DNA from: JASSUD01 sp031963225
Lineage (GTDB): Bacteria; Pseudomonadota; Gammaproteobacteria; Burkholderiales; Burkholderiaceae
DNA length: 25,347 bases
Direction: 5' to 3'
NCBI GenBank assembly: GCA_031963225.1
Contig: JASSUD010000043.1
Span: 1 to 25,347, forward strand
A program made the translations under genes and the position numbers. The notes under the pieces are model-generated. The model made no database searches. It saw only the letters and a program-made list of their open reading frames with translations, and was not told the DNA's origin. Shown here piece by piece: positions 14,330-22,760 of the stretch; within the stretch, counting starts at the first letter, position 1, and the number at the start of each line of letters is the position of its first letter.

Positions 14330-14800
14330 TTAAAAAGTGGAGGCCATTTGCATAGGAAGTTGCAAAATTGCGTCATGGTTAGAAGGCGAAAAACAACGTG
14401 TAGCCGCTTCACGCCAAGGTAACCATTGCCAAGCGGTATGCTCATCGGCACAAAGTGTTGGGGAGAAGTTAGTGGGCACAGTGAGTCCAAACCAATGCTC
14501 TGTGTTATGCGATACACCAGGTGCATAACGATACTGCCACATAGGATATATCTCGTATTTCAGCTGACACTGCCAGTCACGCAATGCATCCATAGGCAGA
14601 TTTGCACTCCCAATAACCAAGCCTGTTTCTTCCTGCACTTCACGGCAAGCTGTTTCTTTTAGTGACTCTTGTGGATGTGCTTTAGAGCCTGTCACGGACT
14701 GCCATTTATTCCCGGGGCCTGCCCGTTCCAGCAATAGCACCTGTAAGTCTTGGGTATGTATAACCACTAATACAGACTCAGGGATTTTATATACAAGCAT
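14330..14800 (-). CDS. nudB: Dihydroneopterin triphosphate diphosphatase (Nudix)
   Basis: Removes pyrophosphate from dihydroneopterin triphosphate, the second committed step of folate synthesis. The 156-aa product shows the Nudix box TGSKAHPQESLKETACREVQ then EETGL, with REVQEE as the metal-binding core. The NudB-specific environment is present: PESVLVVIHT at the N-terminus, a LLLERAGPGNKWQSVTGS lead-in, the middle WQYRYAPGVSHNTEHWF and the C-terminal EHTAWQWLPWREAA. The spacing between the first Gly and Glu of the box is one residue longer than the generic Nudix consensus. ATG at 14800 begins MLVYKIPESV, as expected for the family. It stands alone between the 94-aa gene and a palindromic repeat. 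Confidence 0.9.
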   Translation of the reverse strand: MLVYKIPESVLVVIHTQDLQVLLLERAGPGNKWQSVTGSKAHPQESLKETACREVQEETGLVIGSANLPMDALRDWQCQLKYEIYPMWQYRYAPGVSHNTEHWFGLTVPTNFSPTLCADEHTAWQWLPWREAATRCFSPSNHDAILQLPMQMASTF

Positions 14801-14871
14801 AGTTTTTACCGCTTTACGACTGTAAGCTTTGTGGAGTGGTTATGGAGCAACTTGTATTTTTATAACGAGGC

Positions 14872-15002
14872 GGTAGGTTGGTTGAGGCGCGAACCCCAAC
14901 ATGATGACCGATGTTCTTTTAAAACCTGCATATGCATTTAAAAACGATGATTATAGGTCGGTGGTATGCATGTTGGGGTTCGTACCTCACCCCCAACCTA
15001 CC
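14872..15002. repeat. Palindromic repeat element, copy 3
   Basis: A full-length single element of about 131 bp. The left arm ggtaggttggttgaggcgcg then aaccccaacatg is mirrored by catgttggggttcgtacctc then acccccaacctacc. The centre tttaaaacctgcatatgcat is related to that of copies 1 and 2. It occupies the gap between lysA and nudB, both minus strand, where it could act as the lysA transcript end. Confidence 0.9.
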
Positions 15003-15018
15003 ATTAAATAGGAACGGT

Positions 15019-16302
15019 CTAAACGGGATTATCTGGCAGACAATATTCATTAGCGAATAGATCTTCCACATTTTCTCTCGCTCTAATTAGGTGCGCCTGG
15101 TTACCATCCACCATGACTTCTGCCGCACGTGGTCGCGTATTGTAATTAGAGCTCATCACGAAGCCATACGCCCCCGCTGCGCATACGGCTAATATATCGC
15201 CGGGCACTACACTTAATATACGATCGCGTGCCAACCAGTCTCCGCTCTCACATACAGGGCCTACCACGTCATACAGCGCAGGCTGCGCATCTGGGCTGGG
15301 CGTTTGCCTGGCGGGGATAATTTCATGGTAGGACTGATAGACCGCGGGCCGGGCCAGATCATTCATAGCCGCATCGACAATGACAAAATTCTTTTCTTCA
15401 CTAGGCTTTAAATACTCAACCCGCGTAAGCATCACGCCTGCTGGGCCGACTAAAGAGCGCCCTGGCTCAAATAATATTTCTCGATGCCCATGCCCTCGCG
15501 CGTCGACATAATCGAGCAGCGTACGTACAAAATGCTCGGGTTCAGGAGGATTTTCATCTTGATAGCGAATGCCTAGCCCCCCGCCCACATCAATATGTGC
15601 GATATGCATGCCTTTTGCTTCTACCTGTTCGACTAAATCTAATAAGGTATCAAGCGCTTGAAGATAAGGCGTTATCGCGGTGAGCTGAGAGCCTATATGG
15701 CAGTCAATTCCTACCACTTCTAAGTGAGGCAGCGTGGCTGCTATTTCATATGCTTCGCAGGCTTGCTCAAAATGAATACCAAATTTACTGGTTTTTAAGC
15801 CGGTAGCAATATAAGGGTGGGTATGTGCATCTACATGCGGATTCACACGTATTGAAATGGGTGCACGCCGGCCTAAGGTAGCAGCCACCTCATTTAATAC
15901 GTGCATTTCAGCAAAAGATTCCAGGTTAAAACATTTAACACCTGCTAAAAGCGCTCTATGCATCTCTTTGGCTGATTTCCCTACGCCTGAAAAGACCACT
16001 TTATTCGCTTGCCCACCTGCAGCCTGCACACGGGCTAACTCTCCACCGGATACTGTATCAAACCCGGCGCCCAATTTTGCGAATACATTCAGGACCGCTA
16101 AATTACTATTGGCTTTTACTGCATAACAAATTTGTGCACGCCGGCCAGCGCATGCTTTTGTATAGGCTTCATAGGCGGCAGTAAGCGCAGCGCGAGAATA
16201 CACATACAAAGGAGTAGCAAAACGCTCTACAAGCTGCTCAACAGGCACCCCTTCTACATAGAGTGTGTCGTTTTGATAATGAAAGGCCTTATTGTGGGAC
16301 AT
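15019..16302 (-). CDS. lysA: Diaminopimelate decarboxylase
   Basis: Last step of lysine synthesis: decarboxylates meso-diaminopimelate to L-lysine with pyridoxal phosphate, in the cytosol. The 427-aa length is standard. The PLP lysine is in ICYAVKANSNLAVL near the start. GFDTVSGGEL, HIGSQ, the phosphate-binding HIDVGGGLGIRY and EPGRSLVGPAGV follow, and the C-terminal barrel contains VGPVCESGDWLARDR with the active-site Cys of the partner subunit, plus GAYGFVMSSNYN. The gene lies 27 nt downstream of lptM on the same strand, a common pairing in Proteobacteria. No strong ribosome site is visible before ATG at 16302. A palindromic repeat starts 16 nt after the stop. Confidence 0.97.
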   Translation of the reverse strand: MSHNKAFHYQNDTLYVEGVPVEQLVERFATPLYVYSRAALTAAYEAYTKACAGRRAQICYAVKANSNLAVLNVFAKLGAGFDTVSGGELARVQAAGGQANKVVFSGVGKSAKEMHRALLAGVKCFNLESFAEMHVLNEVAATLGRRAPISIRVNPHVDAHTHPYIATGLKTSKFGIHFEQACEAYEIAATLPHLEVVGIDCHIGSQLTAITPYLQALDTLLDLVEQVEAKGMHIAHIDVGGGLGIRYQDENPPEPEHFVRTLLDYVDARGHGHREILFEPGRSLVGPAGVMLTRVEYLKPSEEKNFVIVDAAMNDLARPAVYQSYHEIIPARQTPSPDAQPALYDVVGPVCESGDWLARDRILSVVPGDILAVCAAGAYGFVMSSNYNTRPRAAEVMVDGNQAHLIRARENVEDLFANEYCLPDNPV

Positions 16303-16329
16303 AGAATTTTGCGTTTTTTAAAATGTGCT

Positions 16330-16668
16330 TTATAAGGGGGAAGCAGCAGGAGGAGCAGATGAATCCGAGGCAGGAGCGCGTGTAGGGAGCGTCTCAAAAA
16401 AAATGGGCGCCTCCATAACATCTACGCCAGGAGTACTGGTGGAGTAGGCCTCAAGGGGAGACTGTTCAGGCGAGAGCGTCCCCTCAACGGCTTTAAGTCC
16501 TGGCGGCACAACTTGGCTCTCTTTAGGCTCAGACGGAATAGGACGAGAGTCTAAAGCGGGTATAACAGGCAAGTATAGTGCCCCACGCTGCCCACATCCG
16601 CTTGAAAAAAGACCCGCTAAGGTACACAGCACCGCTATTATTGCGCTTTTTGGTACAGGGGCTTGCAT
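16330..16668 (-). CDS. lptM: LptM-type lipoprotein (LPS translocon accessory)
   Basis: A 112-aa lipoprotein with a basic N-terminus, hydrophobic segment and lipobox LFSSGC, giving lipidated Cys25. The family signature GCGQRGALYLP follows directly. Known LptM (YifL) proteins assist oxidative maturation of the outer-membrane LPS transporter LptD. The C-terminal 75 residues are a Pro/Ser-rich tail, longer than in E. coli. I prefer ATG at 16668 (GGGA 7 nt upstream); an in-frame TTG at 16680 would add four residues. It lies directly upstream of lysA and is divergent from cyaY with about 43 nt between, so the two promoters must overlap. Confidence 0.88.
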   Translation of the reverse strand: MQAPVPKSAIIAVLCTLAGLFSSGCGQRGALYLPVIPALDSRPIPSEPKESQVVPPGLKAVEGTLSPEQSPLEAYSTSTPGVDVMEAPIFFETLPTRAPASDSSAPPAASPL

Positions 16669-16711
16669 ACAGGGTCCCAAAAAAATCCAGAAATCAAATT
16701 AAGAGAACCTG

Positions 16712-17056
16712 ATGACTGATAAAGAATATTTAGATCTTGCTGAGGCTACCCTCAGCGCAATAGAAACGGCAATAGAGCAGAGCGGAGTAGACATTGATTA
16801 CGCCCGCACTGGCTCGGTATTGACACTGGAATTTGAAAACCGCAGCAAAATAGTAATCAACTTACAACCTGCCATCCAAGAAATTTGGATCGCAGCCTTA
16901 AGCGGCGGGTTTCATTACCGCTATCAGAAAGAGCTTGATAACGCGCAAGCAACAGGAACATGGAGAGATACCCGCAGCGGCAAAGCGCTTTTTGCTGCGC
17001 TATCAGGTTATGCCAGTGAGCAAGCAGGCAGTGTAATAGAATTTAGCTACCCATGA
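16712..17056 (+). CDS. cyaY: Iron-sulfur cluster assembly protein CyaY (frataxin)
   Basis: A 114-aa bacterial frataxin, which binds iron and modulates IscS-dependent Fe-S cluster assembly in the cytosol. Features: the N-terminal helix with acidic residues (MTDKEYLDLAEATLSAIETA), the central sheet (YARTGSVLTLEFENRSKIVI), the conserved NLQPAIQEIWIAALSGGFHY and the C-terminal helix with TRSGKALFAALSGYAS. AGAGAA lies 8 nt before ATG at 16712. It is divergent from lptM-lysA and convergent with mrcA, as in Burkholderia. It is followed by a repeat element at 17083-17204. Confidence 0.95.
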   Translation: MTDKEYLDLAEATLSAIETAIEQSGVDIDYARTGSVLTLEFENRSKIVINLQPAIQEIWIAALSGGFHYRYQKELDNAQATGTWRDTRSGKALFAALSGYASEQAGSVIEFSYP

Positions 17057-17082
17057 TGATGCCTGACGGTGTTAGGGCGTGC

Positions 17083-17204
17083 CCTCAATTGCCCCAAAGG
17101 GCCCATCTTCGGGGTGGTGGGGTGCCAGGTATTCACTGTACTTAAGTACATCCGGATCCTCCGCTCCTGCTCCCCCAAATATGAACCCTTTGGGGCAATT
17201 GAGG
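17083..17204. repeat. 122-bp element with 19-bp perfect inverted ends
   Basis: cctcaattgccccaaaggg (17083-17101) is the exact reverse complement of 17186-17204. Beyond one mismatch a further 3 bp (gtg / cac) also pair. The 84-nt interior is mostly single-copy here and contains a perfect 14-bp palindrome tgtacttaagtaca and a second cggatccg-like step. It lies in the convergent gap between cyaY and mrcA and ends 7 bp before the mrcA stop. It may be a small non-autonomous transposable element that also terminates both genes. It is unrelated to the GGTAGGTTGG elements. Confidence 0.75.
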
Positions 17205-17211
17205 ACACACC

Positions 17212-19809
17212 CTACTGCGGCAATCCAGGCACGCCTGCATCTTCTGGGGCTGCTGGCTGCGTAGCATCAGGCTCATCTATCTCTTCAGCTTGCTGCACTG
17301 CCCCATCACCTGCTTTGTGTGCTGCCGCTGATTCTGGAATTGCCACTTCATTGCTAGGCAAGGAAGTGGTTTCACCACCCTCCTTGGCCTCGCCCTCTAC
17401 TTTTTCTTGTACGACTGGCGGCGGAGTATCTATTCCAATTTTGCTTACAAAGCCGTGTCCTGGAGTGAAAATATCGTAATACGGCTCCCCTCCTATATCC
17501 ACAATACCTGGAGGACGAGGCCATTGATAGGTTGGTACGCCCGCCAAAGCTTGGCGCATATAGTTAATCCAAATTGGTAATGCCAAGCCGCCGCCTGTTT
17601 CCCTATCTCCCAAGCTTCTAGGCTGATCATAGCCTATCCAAGCAACGGCCGTTACTGTGGGCTGGAAGCCCGCAAACCACGCATCATGCGAATCATTGGT
17701 TGTACCGGTTTTGCCAGCCAAATCGGTGCGATTGAGCACTTTACTACGCGCCCCTGTTCCATTTTGTGCAACCGACTGCAGCAGCCCCGTCATGATGTAT
17801 TCATTACGCGCATCAATCATCTGAGGCGCATTTTTACCTGCGATTAAAGGTTTGGCACGCGAGAGCACTACGCCATCTGCATCGGATACTTCAGCTATCA
17901 AGTAAGGGTTAATACCATAACCGCCATTTGCAAAAACCGAATACGCACTAGCCATTTGCAAAGGGGTAACCAAGCCTGTGCCTAATGCCATCGACAAGTA
18001 AGGAGGCATTTTATCTGCATCAAAACCAAATTTCTGCGTAATGTAAGTCTGAGCATACTGGGTACCGATGTGCGCCAAGATACGGATCGAAATCAAATTG
18101 ATGGATTTCTCTAATGCTTGGCGCATCGTCACAGGGCCACGATAGTGCGCATCATAATTTTTGGGCGCCCATTCTTGCCCGCCAGTTTGCTCTGCGCTCA
18201 AATAGAAAGGAGCGTCATTAATAATGGTTGCGGGCGCTATTCCTCGGTCTAATGCAGCTGAATAGATAAACGGCTTAAAACTCGACCCAGGCTGACGCCA
18301 AGCTTGTGTGATGTGGTTAAATTTATTATGGTTAAAATCAAATCCGCCCACTAAAGCATAAATCGCACCATCTTGTGGCCGCATTGCAATAAGTGCACTT
18401 TCAACTTGAGGGAGCTGCACAATTTCCCAAGTTGGCTCTATCACTCCATTTGTAGAAGCATTAGAGCTGATTGCAGCGCTAGATTTGATGGGATGGATGC
18501 GAATCAACGCACCAGGACGTATCTGACGGTTCTTGGGCGCTGTGTTTTTAAGAGATGGCGCAGCAAAAAGCAAACCTTTCCCGCTTATTACCACCTTATT
18601 TCCATTGAGCGTTTGCGCTTCTACTTGACCATGCTCCACAGCAGTCACTACTGCACCCGCATACCCACCATTACCTGGACGCAAAGAAAGTGCATCTGAA
18701 ATTACCTGCTCACGATCTTCTTCTTTTTCTGGAAGCGCAATGAAGGCCTCCGGTCCGCGGTAGCCATGGCGTCGATCATATTCGGTTACCCCTTGACGCA
18801 CCGCTTGGTAAGCTGCCTCTTGGTCTTTTGAATCAATCGTTGTAATTACATTTAGGCCGCGGGTATACGCATCCGTGCCATACAAAGTGACCATTTTTTG
18901 CCGCACCATTTCTGCAGCAAATTCTGCATGTAATTTGAATCTATTGCGTACAGTTTTAATATTCAAATTCTCATTTAACGCTTCTTCATATTGCTTAGGC
19001 GTTATATAACGCAGCTCTAACATGCGCTTTAGGATGTACTCCTGACGAATTTTTGCACGGCGAGGGTTAACAATCGGGTTATAGGCAGAAGGTGCTTTAG
19101 GAAGCCCTGCTAACATGGCCGCTTGGGCCAATGTGATGTCTTGCAAATCTTTCTCAAAATACACGCGTGCAGCCGCAGCAAAGCCATAAGCACGTTGTCC
19201 CAAGAAAATTTGGTTCATATACAGTTCAAAGATTTGATCTTTGCTGAGCACTGCTTCAATTTTATAAGCCAGCAGCATCTCGTAAAATTTACGCAAATAC
19301 GTCTTTTCGCTCGATAAGAAGAAATTACGCGCCACCTGCATCGTAATGGTGCTGGCTCCTTGCGCTGCACCGCCGTGCAAAATATCAGCAACCCCTGCAC
19401 GCAAAATCCCAATGAAATCTACGCCGCCATGATTATAAAAACGGTTGTCTTCAATCGCTAACACCGCATTTTTCATCGTATCTGGGATAGCAGAAAGATT
19501 GACCAATTGGCGCCGCTCTGCGCCAAACTCACCGATCAGCACATGGTCACGGGTATAAATACGCAGTGGCACTTTGGGCTGGTAATCGGTCATGGCCTCT
19601 AGAGAAGGCAAATTACCCGCCACTACAATCATTATGTAAGCAAGTAACAGTGCGCCAATCAGAGACACCGTGACACCGGCCCAGCAGCCCCATATAAAAA
19701 GCTTGCTGGCCAATGAGCGTGGAGGAGCATTTCCTGCTTTAGCCTTTGTTTTGGAAGCAGCAGAACGTGTAGCGCGCGTGCGCGGCCCGGGAGGAGTTGG
19801 AGCAGTCAA
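17212..19809 (-). CDS. mrcA: Penicillin-binding protein 1A (bifunctional peptidoglycan synthase)
   Basis: An inner-membrane class A PBP of 865 aa that polymerises glycan strands and crosslinks peptides in the periplasm. A basic cytosolic tail precedes one TM helix (about 37-64). The glycosyltransferase domain has catalytic Glu120 in IEDNRFYNHGGVDF, GASTITMQVARNFFL and the second Glu region KDQIFELYMNQIFLG. An OB-like/ODD domain follows. The transpeptidase shows SSFK with Ser509, SIN at 569-571 and KTGTT at 700-704. The last 75 residues are an acidic Pro/Ala-rich tail. The gene is also called ponA in related genera. It is divergent from pilM, the classic PBP1A-pilMNOPQ arrangement. The minus-strand transcript ends at the inverted-repeat element 17083-17204. 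Confidence 0.97.
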   Translation of the reverse strand: MTAPTPPGPRTRATRSAASKTKAKAGNAPPRSLASKLFIWGCWAGVTVSLIGALLLAYIMIVVAGNLPSLEAMTDYQPKVPLRIYTRDHVLIGEFGAERRQLVNLSAIPDTMKNAVLAIEDNRFYNHGGVDFIGILRAGVADILHGGAAQGASTITMQVARNFFLSSEKTYLRKFYEMLLAYKIEAVLSKDQIFELYMNQIFLGQRAYGFAAAARVYFEKDLQDITLAQAAMLAGLPKAPSAYNPIVNPRRAKIRQEYILKRMLELRYITPKQYEEALNENLNIKTVRNRFKLHAEFAAEMVRQKMVTLYGTDAYTRGLNVITTIDSKDQEAAYQAVRQGVTEYDRRHGYRGPEAFIALPEKEEDREQVISDALSLRPGNGGYAGAVVTAVEHGQVEAQTLNGNKVVISGKGLLFAAPSLKNTAPKNRQIRPGALIRIHPIKSSAAISSNASTNGVIEPTWEIVQLPQVESALIAMRPQDGAIYALVGGFDFNHNKFNHITQAWRQPGSSFKPFIYSAALDRGIAPATIINDAPFYLSAEQTGGQEWAPKNYDAHYRGPVTMRQALEKSINLISIRILAHIGTQYAQTYITQKFGFDADKMPPYLSMALGTGLVTPLQMASAYSVFANGGYGINPYLIAEVSDADGVVLSRAKPLIAGKNAPQMIDARNEYIMTGLLQSVAQNGTGARSKVLNRTDLAGKTGTTNDSHDAWFAGFQPTVTAVAWIGYDQPRSLGDRETGGGLALPIWINYMRQALAGVPTYQWPRPPGIVDIGGEPYYDIFTPGHGFVSKIGIDTPPPVVQEKVEGEAKEGGETTSLPSNEVAIPESAAAHKAGDGAVQQAEEIDEPDATQPAAPEDAGVPGLPQ

Positions 19810-20044
19810 AGCTAGGCCCTATACATCAATGGAAGATAAATGCGCAATAACAGCAGATTATAACGGCCTAATACGCCATAGCATTTTGCCAGGTGGACAT
19901 ATTAGCCTTAAGAACTATCTACAATCCCTCAAAAATTCAACGAATAAACCAATAGACGCTAACCATCCGGTCTATTTTTTATTGTTCTAGTGCCACGCAC
20001 AATATCTCCTCCAATTATTGTTAAGTACAAGAAAAGGAGGGCAT

Positions 20045-21121
20045 GTGTCCAATTTAATGCACCATATTTTGCGCCAATATGTCGCAGGGATAGATATTCA
20101 GCGCGAAGAAGCCCGCATAGTCGTGCTCAGTCACCGATGGTTAAGCACCAGTGCCGTTCGCTTCGAATATGCAGCTCGGCGCCCCTTACCTACGGATGTT
20201 TACGAAGAGGGCGAATGGATATCACCGGATGATATTACGTTAACCCTCTCAGAGCTTACTTCTGATGCCAAAAAAGCGTGCCAGAATAACTTAAACCGTC
20301 TTGTAATGGCATTGCCTGCCAATGCAGTGTGGCTCGATGAAATAGAGTTGCACCCTGCCACGTCCCATGCGCCACGTAACGCACACGCAGCAGCCTGGCT
20401 CAATGAACTCGAGCCACTAGTCCTCACCCAAGCGGAACAAAACCTTGGAATACCCGCTGCCGATATAGCAGCAGATTGGTTTTTACAAAATCCACAATAC
20501 CATCCTAATCGCTTAACCATAGTAGCAGCTCCGAGATCGGCTATCGAAGTAAGAATGGAATGTGCGGCACATCTTGAGCTGCGACTGAGTGCTATCGATG
20601 GCGAAGCAGCCGCTGCTCTACGAGCCTGCCGGTTTGCCGCTGCACACGAAGTGCCTGCAGATACGGCATATGCAGTTATATGGTTGGGTGCTCGAGAGGT
20701 AGAAGCCTATTTACTCTGCCCTTCTCTAACCACTCCCCCTACTAACCAGGATACAGAACCTCCATCCACAGATAACCTTCTTACTCAACTATCCATGCAT
20801 GGTATTGCGCGAGAAACGCGTTTTACTAGGCAGCGTTTATCTGGCGCATCGCTGATTGACCGCCTGCATGAATTGATCGATTCGCATAATCCCAAATATC
20901 TATGGTTTGCAGGAGAGCCAGGAGCATTTAACGCGCTAGAGGCCAAAGGGTTTAATACCAAAGCCATTGCCCTTGCACTCGGCTGCGTACCTAAACGCTT
21001 TGATCCCACTCGGTATAGCCTGCCCAGTAAAAATAAAGAAACAAAAATACCTCACTCTGCAGCCCAAGATCCCTGCTTTGCCCTAGCGTTTGGGCTCGCT
21101 TTGCGAGGAGTATTGGAATGA
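20045..21121 (+). CDS. pilM: Type IV pilus assembly protein PilM (actin-like)
   Basis: The cytosolic member of the PilMNOP alignment complex. It binds the short N-terminus of PilN and links the pilus motor to the envelope. The 358-aa product starts near YVAGIDI, the first phosphate-loop strand of the actin-like fold, has LVMALPANAVW in the usual place of the second strand, and ends with DPCFALAFGLALRGVLE, like the PilM C-terminus (FALAFGLALR). Sequence similarity is otherwise weak, and the position before pilN is decisive. I chose GTG at 20045 because AGGAGG lies 4 nt upstream; ATG at 20057 is too far and TTG at 20018 lies before the ribosome site. An AATAGAC/GTCTATT hairpin followed by T4 occurs in the leader near 19953-19984 and might attenuate the operon. 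The stop overlaps pilN (ATGA). Confidence 0.87.
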   Translation: MSNLMHHILRQYVAGIDIQREEARIVVLSHRWLSTSAVRFEYAARRPLPTDVYEEGEWISPDDITLTLSELTSDAKKACQNNLNRLVMALPANAVWLDEIELHPATSHAPRNAHAAAWLNELEPLVLTQAEQNLGIPAADIAADWFLQNPQYHPNRLTIVAAPRSAIEVRMECAAHLELRLSAIDGEAAAALRACRFAAAHEVPADTAYAVIWLGAREVEAYLLCPSLTTPPTNQDTEPPSTDNLLTQLSMHGIARETRFTRQRLSGASLIDRLHELIDSHNPKYLWFAGEPGAFNALEAKGFNTKAIALALGCVPKRFDPTRYSLPSKNKETKIPHSAAQDPCFALAFGLALRGVLE

Positions 21122-21819
21122 CTCAGCACTTAGGCGGCTTTAATCTACTGCACTATAGAGAGAAACGTGCAGTGCAACAACGCTATAAACACGGCATAGG
21201 GATAGCTATTGCAAGCTCCATAGGCATTTTGATGGCTATTGCAATGCAATATAAGCTCTTACATACCACCCACCTTCATACCATCCAGCGTGCGCAGCTA
21301 GAGCAGACTCTTACCTCCCTTAAACCGCAACTGGCCCTTAGCAAAGCGCTCATGAAGCCCATCAAAGCGCAGCACGCCCGTACACACTTAGCGGCATCGT
21401 TGTCACAGCAGATGGATCGTTTTTCTGACTTACTGCAAGCACTGGAGGAGATTGAACCGATTGGAATACGCTTACTCGATCTGCATTTTCAACCGGATTT
21501 CAGCACTATTGTGGGTACTGCACGCACGCAGCGTACATTGCGTGATTGGGTGAGACACTTAAAGCGTATCGGACCTTTTCTGCAAGTCAGTGTTACACAA
21601 GTGCAACGTTTAAAACGATCAAAATCCGCTACACCAACAATAGAGAAGGCTCCGGCTTATATACCCGTACGTCCTCCTTTGCCCCCTGCCCCTTTCATAC
21701 AGCCCTTTTCTAGCACCCCACCAAGCGCTGCACATCAACGCACTCATGAATTTGCATTCACGTTAAAGCTAGAAGACATAAAACCTCCTCCCTCTGCGCG
21801 GCCCAATCGCTCATTATGA
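21118..21819 (+). CDS. pilN: Type IV pilus assembly protein PilN
   Basis: An inner-membrane protein of 233 aa. The N-terminal segment (GGFNLLHYREKR) contains the FNLLxYR-type motif that in the family binds PilM. A TM helix follows at about 24-48, then a periplasmic coiled coil (about 55-110) and a ferredoxin-like domain (IEPIGIRLLDLHFQPDF, GTARTQRTLRDWVRHL). The C-terminal 70 residues are Pro-rich and unusual for PilN. The start codon overlaps the pilM stop, and its stop overlaps the next gene, so translation is probably coupled. Confidence 0.9.
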   Translation: MTQHLGGFNLLHYREKRAVQQRYKHGIGIAIASSIGILMAIAMQYKLLHTTHLHTIQRAQLEQTLTSLKPQLALSKALMKPIKAQHARTHLAASLSQQMDRFSDLLQALEEIEPIGIRLLDLHFQPDFSTIVGTARTQRTLRDWVRHLKRIGPFLQVSVTQVQRLKRSKSATPTIEKAPAYIPVRPPLPPAPFIQPFSSTPPSAAHQRTHEFAFTLKLEDIKPPPSARPNRSL

Positions 21820-22760
21820 AACACTTTATGCAAGGTTTTGCACAACCTTTTGAAAATTGGCCACGAGCGCATCTGCTCTGTCTAGGTACTGGATTGTTTC
21901 TTTGCGCATTTTCGCTGTGCACCTACTGGCTTACCCAACACCTACCTAATCCTGCGCTAGCACAGGCATCACTAATCCAACTTGAGCAGCAAGTGGAGAA
22001 GGCTCAGAAAATGGTAGCTAAGCTGCCTGCCTTAAAGCGCTATTCGCAAACACTAAAAACGCAATACAACACGCAAGAGCAGGTTTTAGATGAAGTAGAT
22101 TTATTTCATCATTTTGAAAAAATGGTCTCTAAAAGCATGCTGCAGCTTGAAAATTTTGAACCACAAAAAGCAAGCATGCACGCTCACGCACTCGAGCAGA
22201 ATTTGACTATGAGATCGAGCGGCAGCTTTAAAAATATGGCGCTTTTTGTTCGCCAACTTCAACACCAAGCATTAACGGCGGCTCCGTTAACTGCACATAT
22301 CAGCCCCCAACAAGGTGCACTACTACTAGAGCTCACGCTGCGTATTGGCCCACAAAAAACTAGCTTTAGTTTATCTACAAATCAATTAGGCGCTAACGCC
22401 CCCCTGCCCGCTAGTACCACAACCGTTGCTCCTCTCACCCCCTCCATCGATGCAGTCCGTTCTTATGATCCTTTCAACTATGTGGATAACGAGGGAGCCT
22501 CCCCATTTATGAGTGGCATCGAATCGGATGCGCTTACTTTAAAACTCCTTGGCATATTCATTCCACATACTCGTGACAAAACACGCCAAGCAGCATGGAT
22601 CCAAGCTCCAAACGCCTCTGTACTGGTACGTCAGGGAGACCATATTGAAAGCCAGCGGGATGGACAAGGCTTGACCGTGCTACAAATTAATTCACGCTCT
22701 ATTATTTTATCTAGCCCCAAAGGCAGGCGGGTGCTTTCTTTAGAGGGGTCACAGCCATGA
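21816..22760 (+). CDS. PilO-PilP fusion protein of the type IV pilus
   Basis: The 314-aa product joins two normally separate proteins. Residues 1-180 match PilO layout: a short cytosolic tail, TM at about 18-40, a coiled coil (LIQLEQQVEKAQKMVAKLPA), then a ferredoxin-like domain. After a Pro/Thr linker, residues 217-309 match the PilP beta-domain: SYDPFNYVDNEG, LTLKLLGIF, VRQGDHIESQRDGQ and VLQINSRSIILSSPKGRRVL. PilP is usually a lipoprotein anchored in the inner membrane and contacts PilQ; here it has no lipobox and is tethered through the PilO helix. Fusion is supported by one uninterrupted frame between pilN and pilQ with 4-nt overlaps at both ends. PilO and PilP similarity is judged by eye, but position and the PilP end are good. 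Confidence 0.85.
   Translation: MKHFMQGFAQPFENWPRAHLLCLGTGLFLCAFSLCTYWLTQHLPNPALAQASLIQLEQQVEKAQKMVAKLPALKRYSQTLKTQYNTQEQVLDEVDLFHHFEKMVSKSMLQLENFEPQKASMHAHALEQNLTMRSSGSFKNMALFVRQLQHQALTAAPLTAHISPQQGALLLELTLRIGPQKTSFSLSTNQLGANAPLPASTTTVAPLTPSIDAVRSYDPFNYVDNEGASPFMSGIESDALTLKLLGIFIPHTRDKTRQAAWIQAPNASVLVRQGDHIESQRDGQGLTVLQINSRSIILSSPKGRRVLSLEGSQP

Noticed and set aside
19951..19985. AATAGAC ... GTCTATT hairpin followed by T4 in the pilM leader
   Set aside because: Low-GC 7-bp stem with no upstream plus-strand gene; possible attenuator but too weak to annotate as a terminator.
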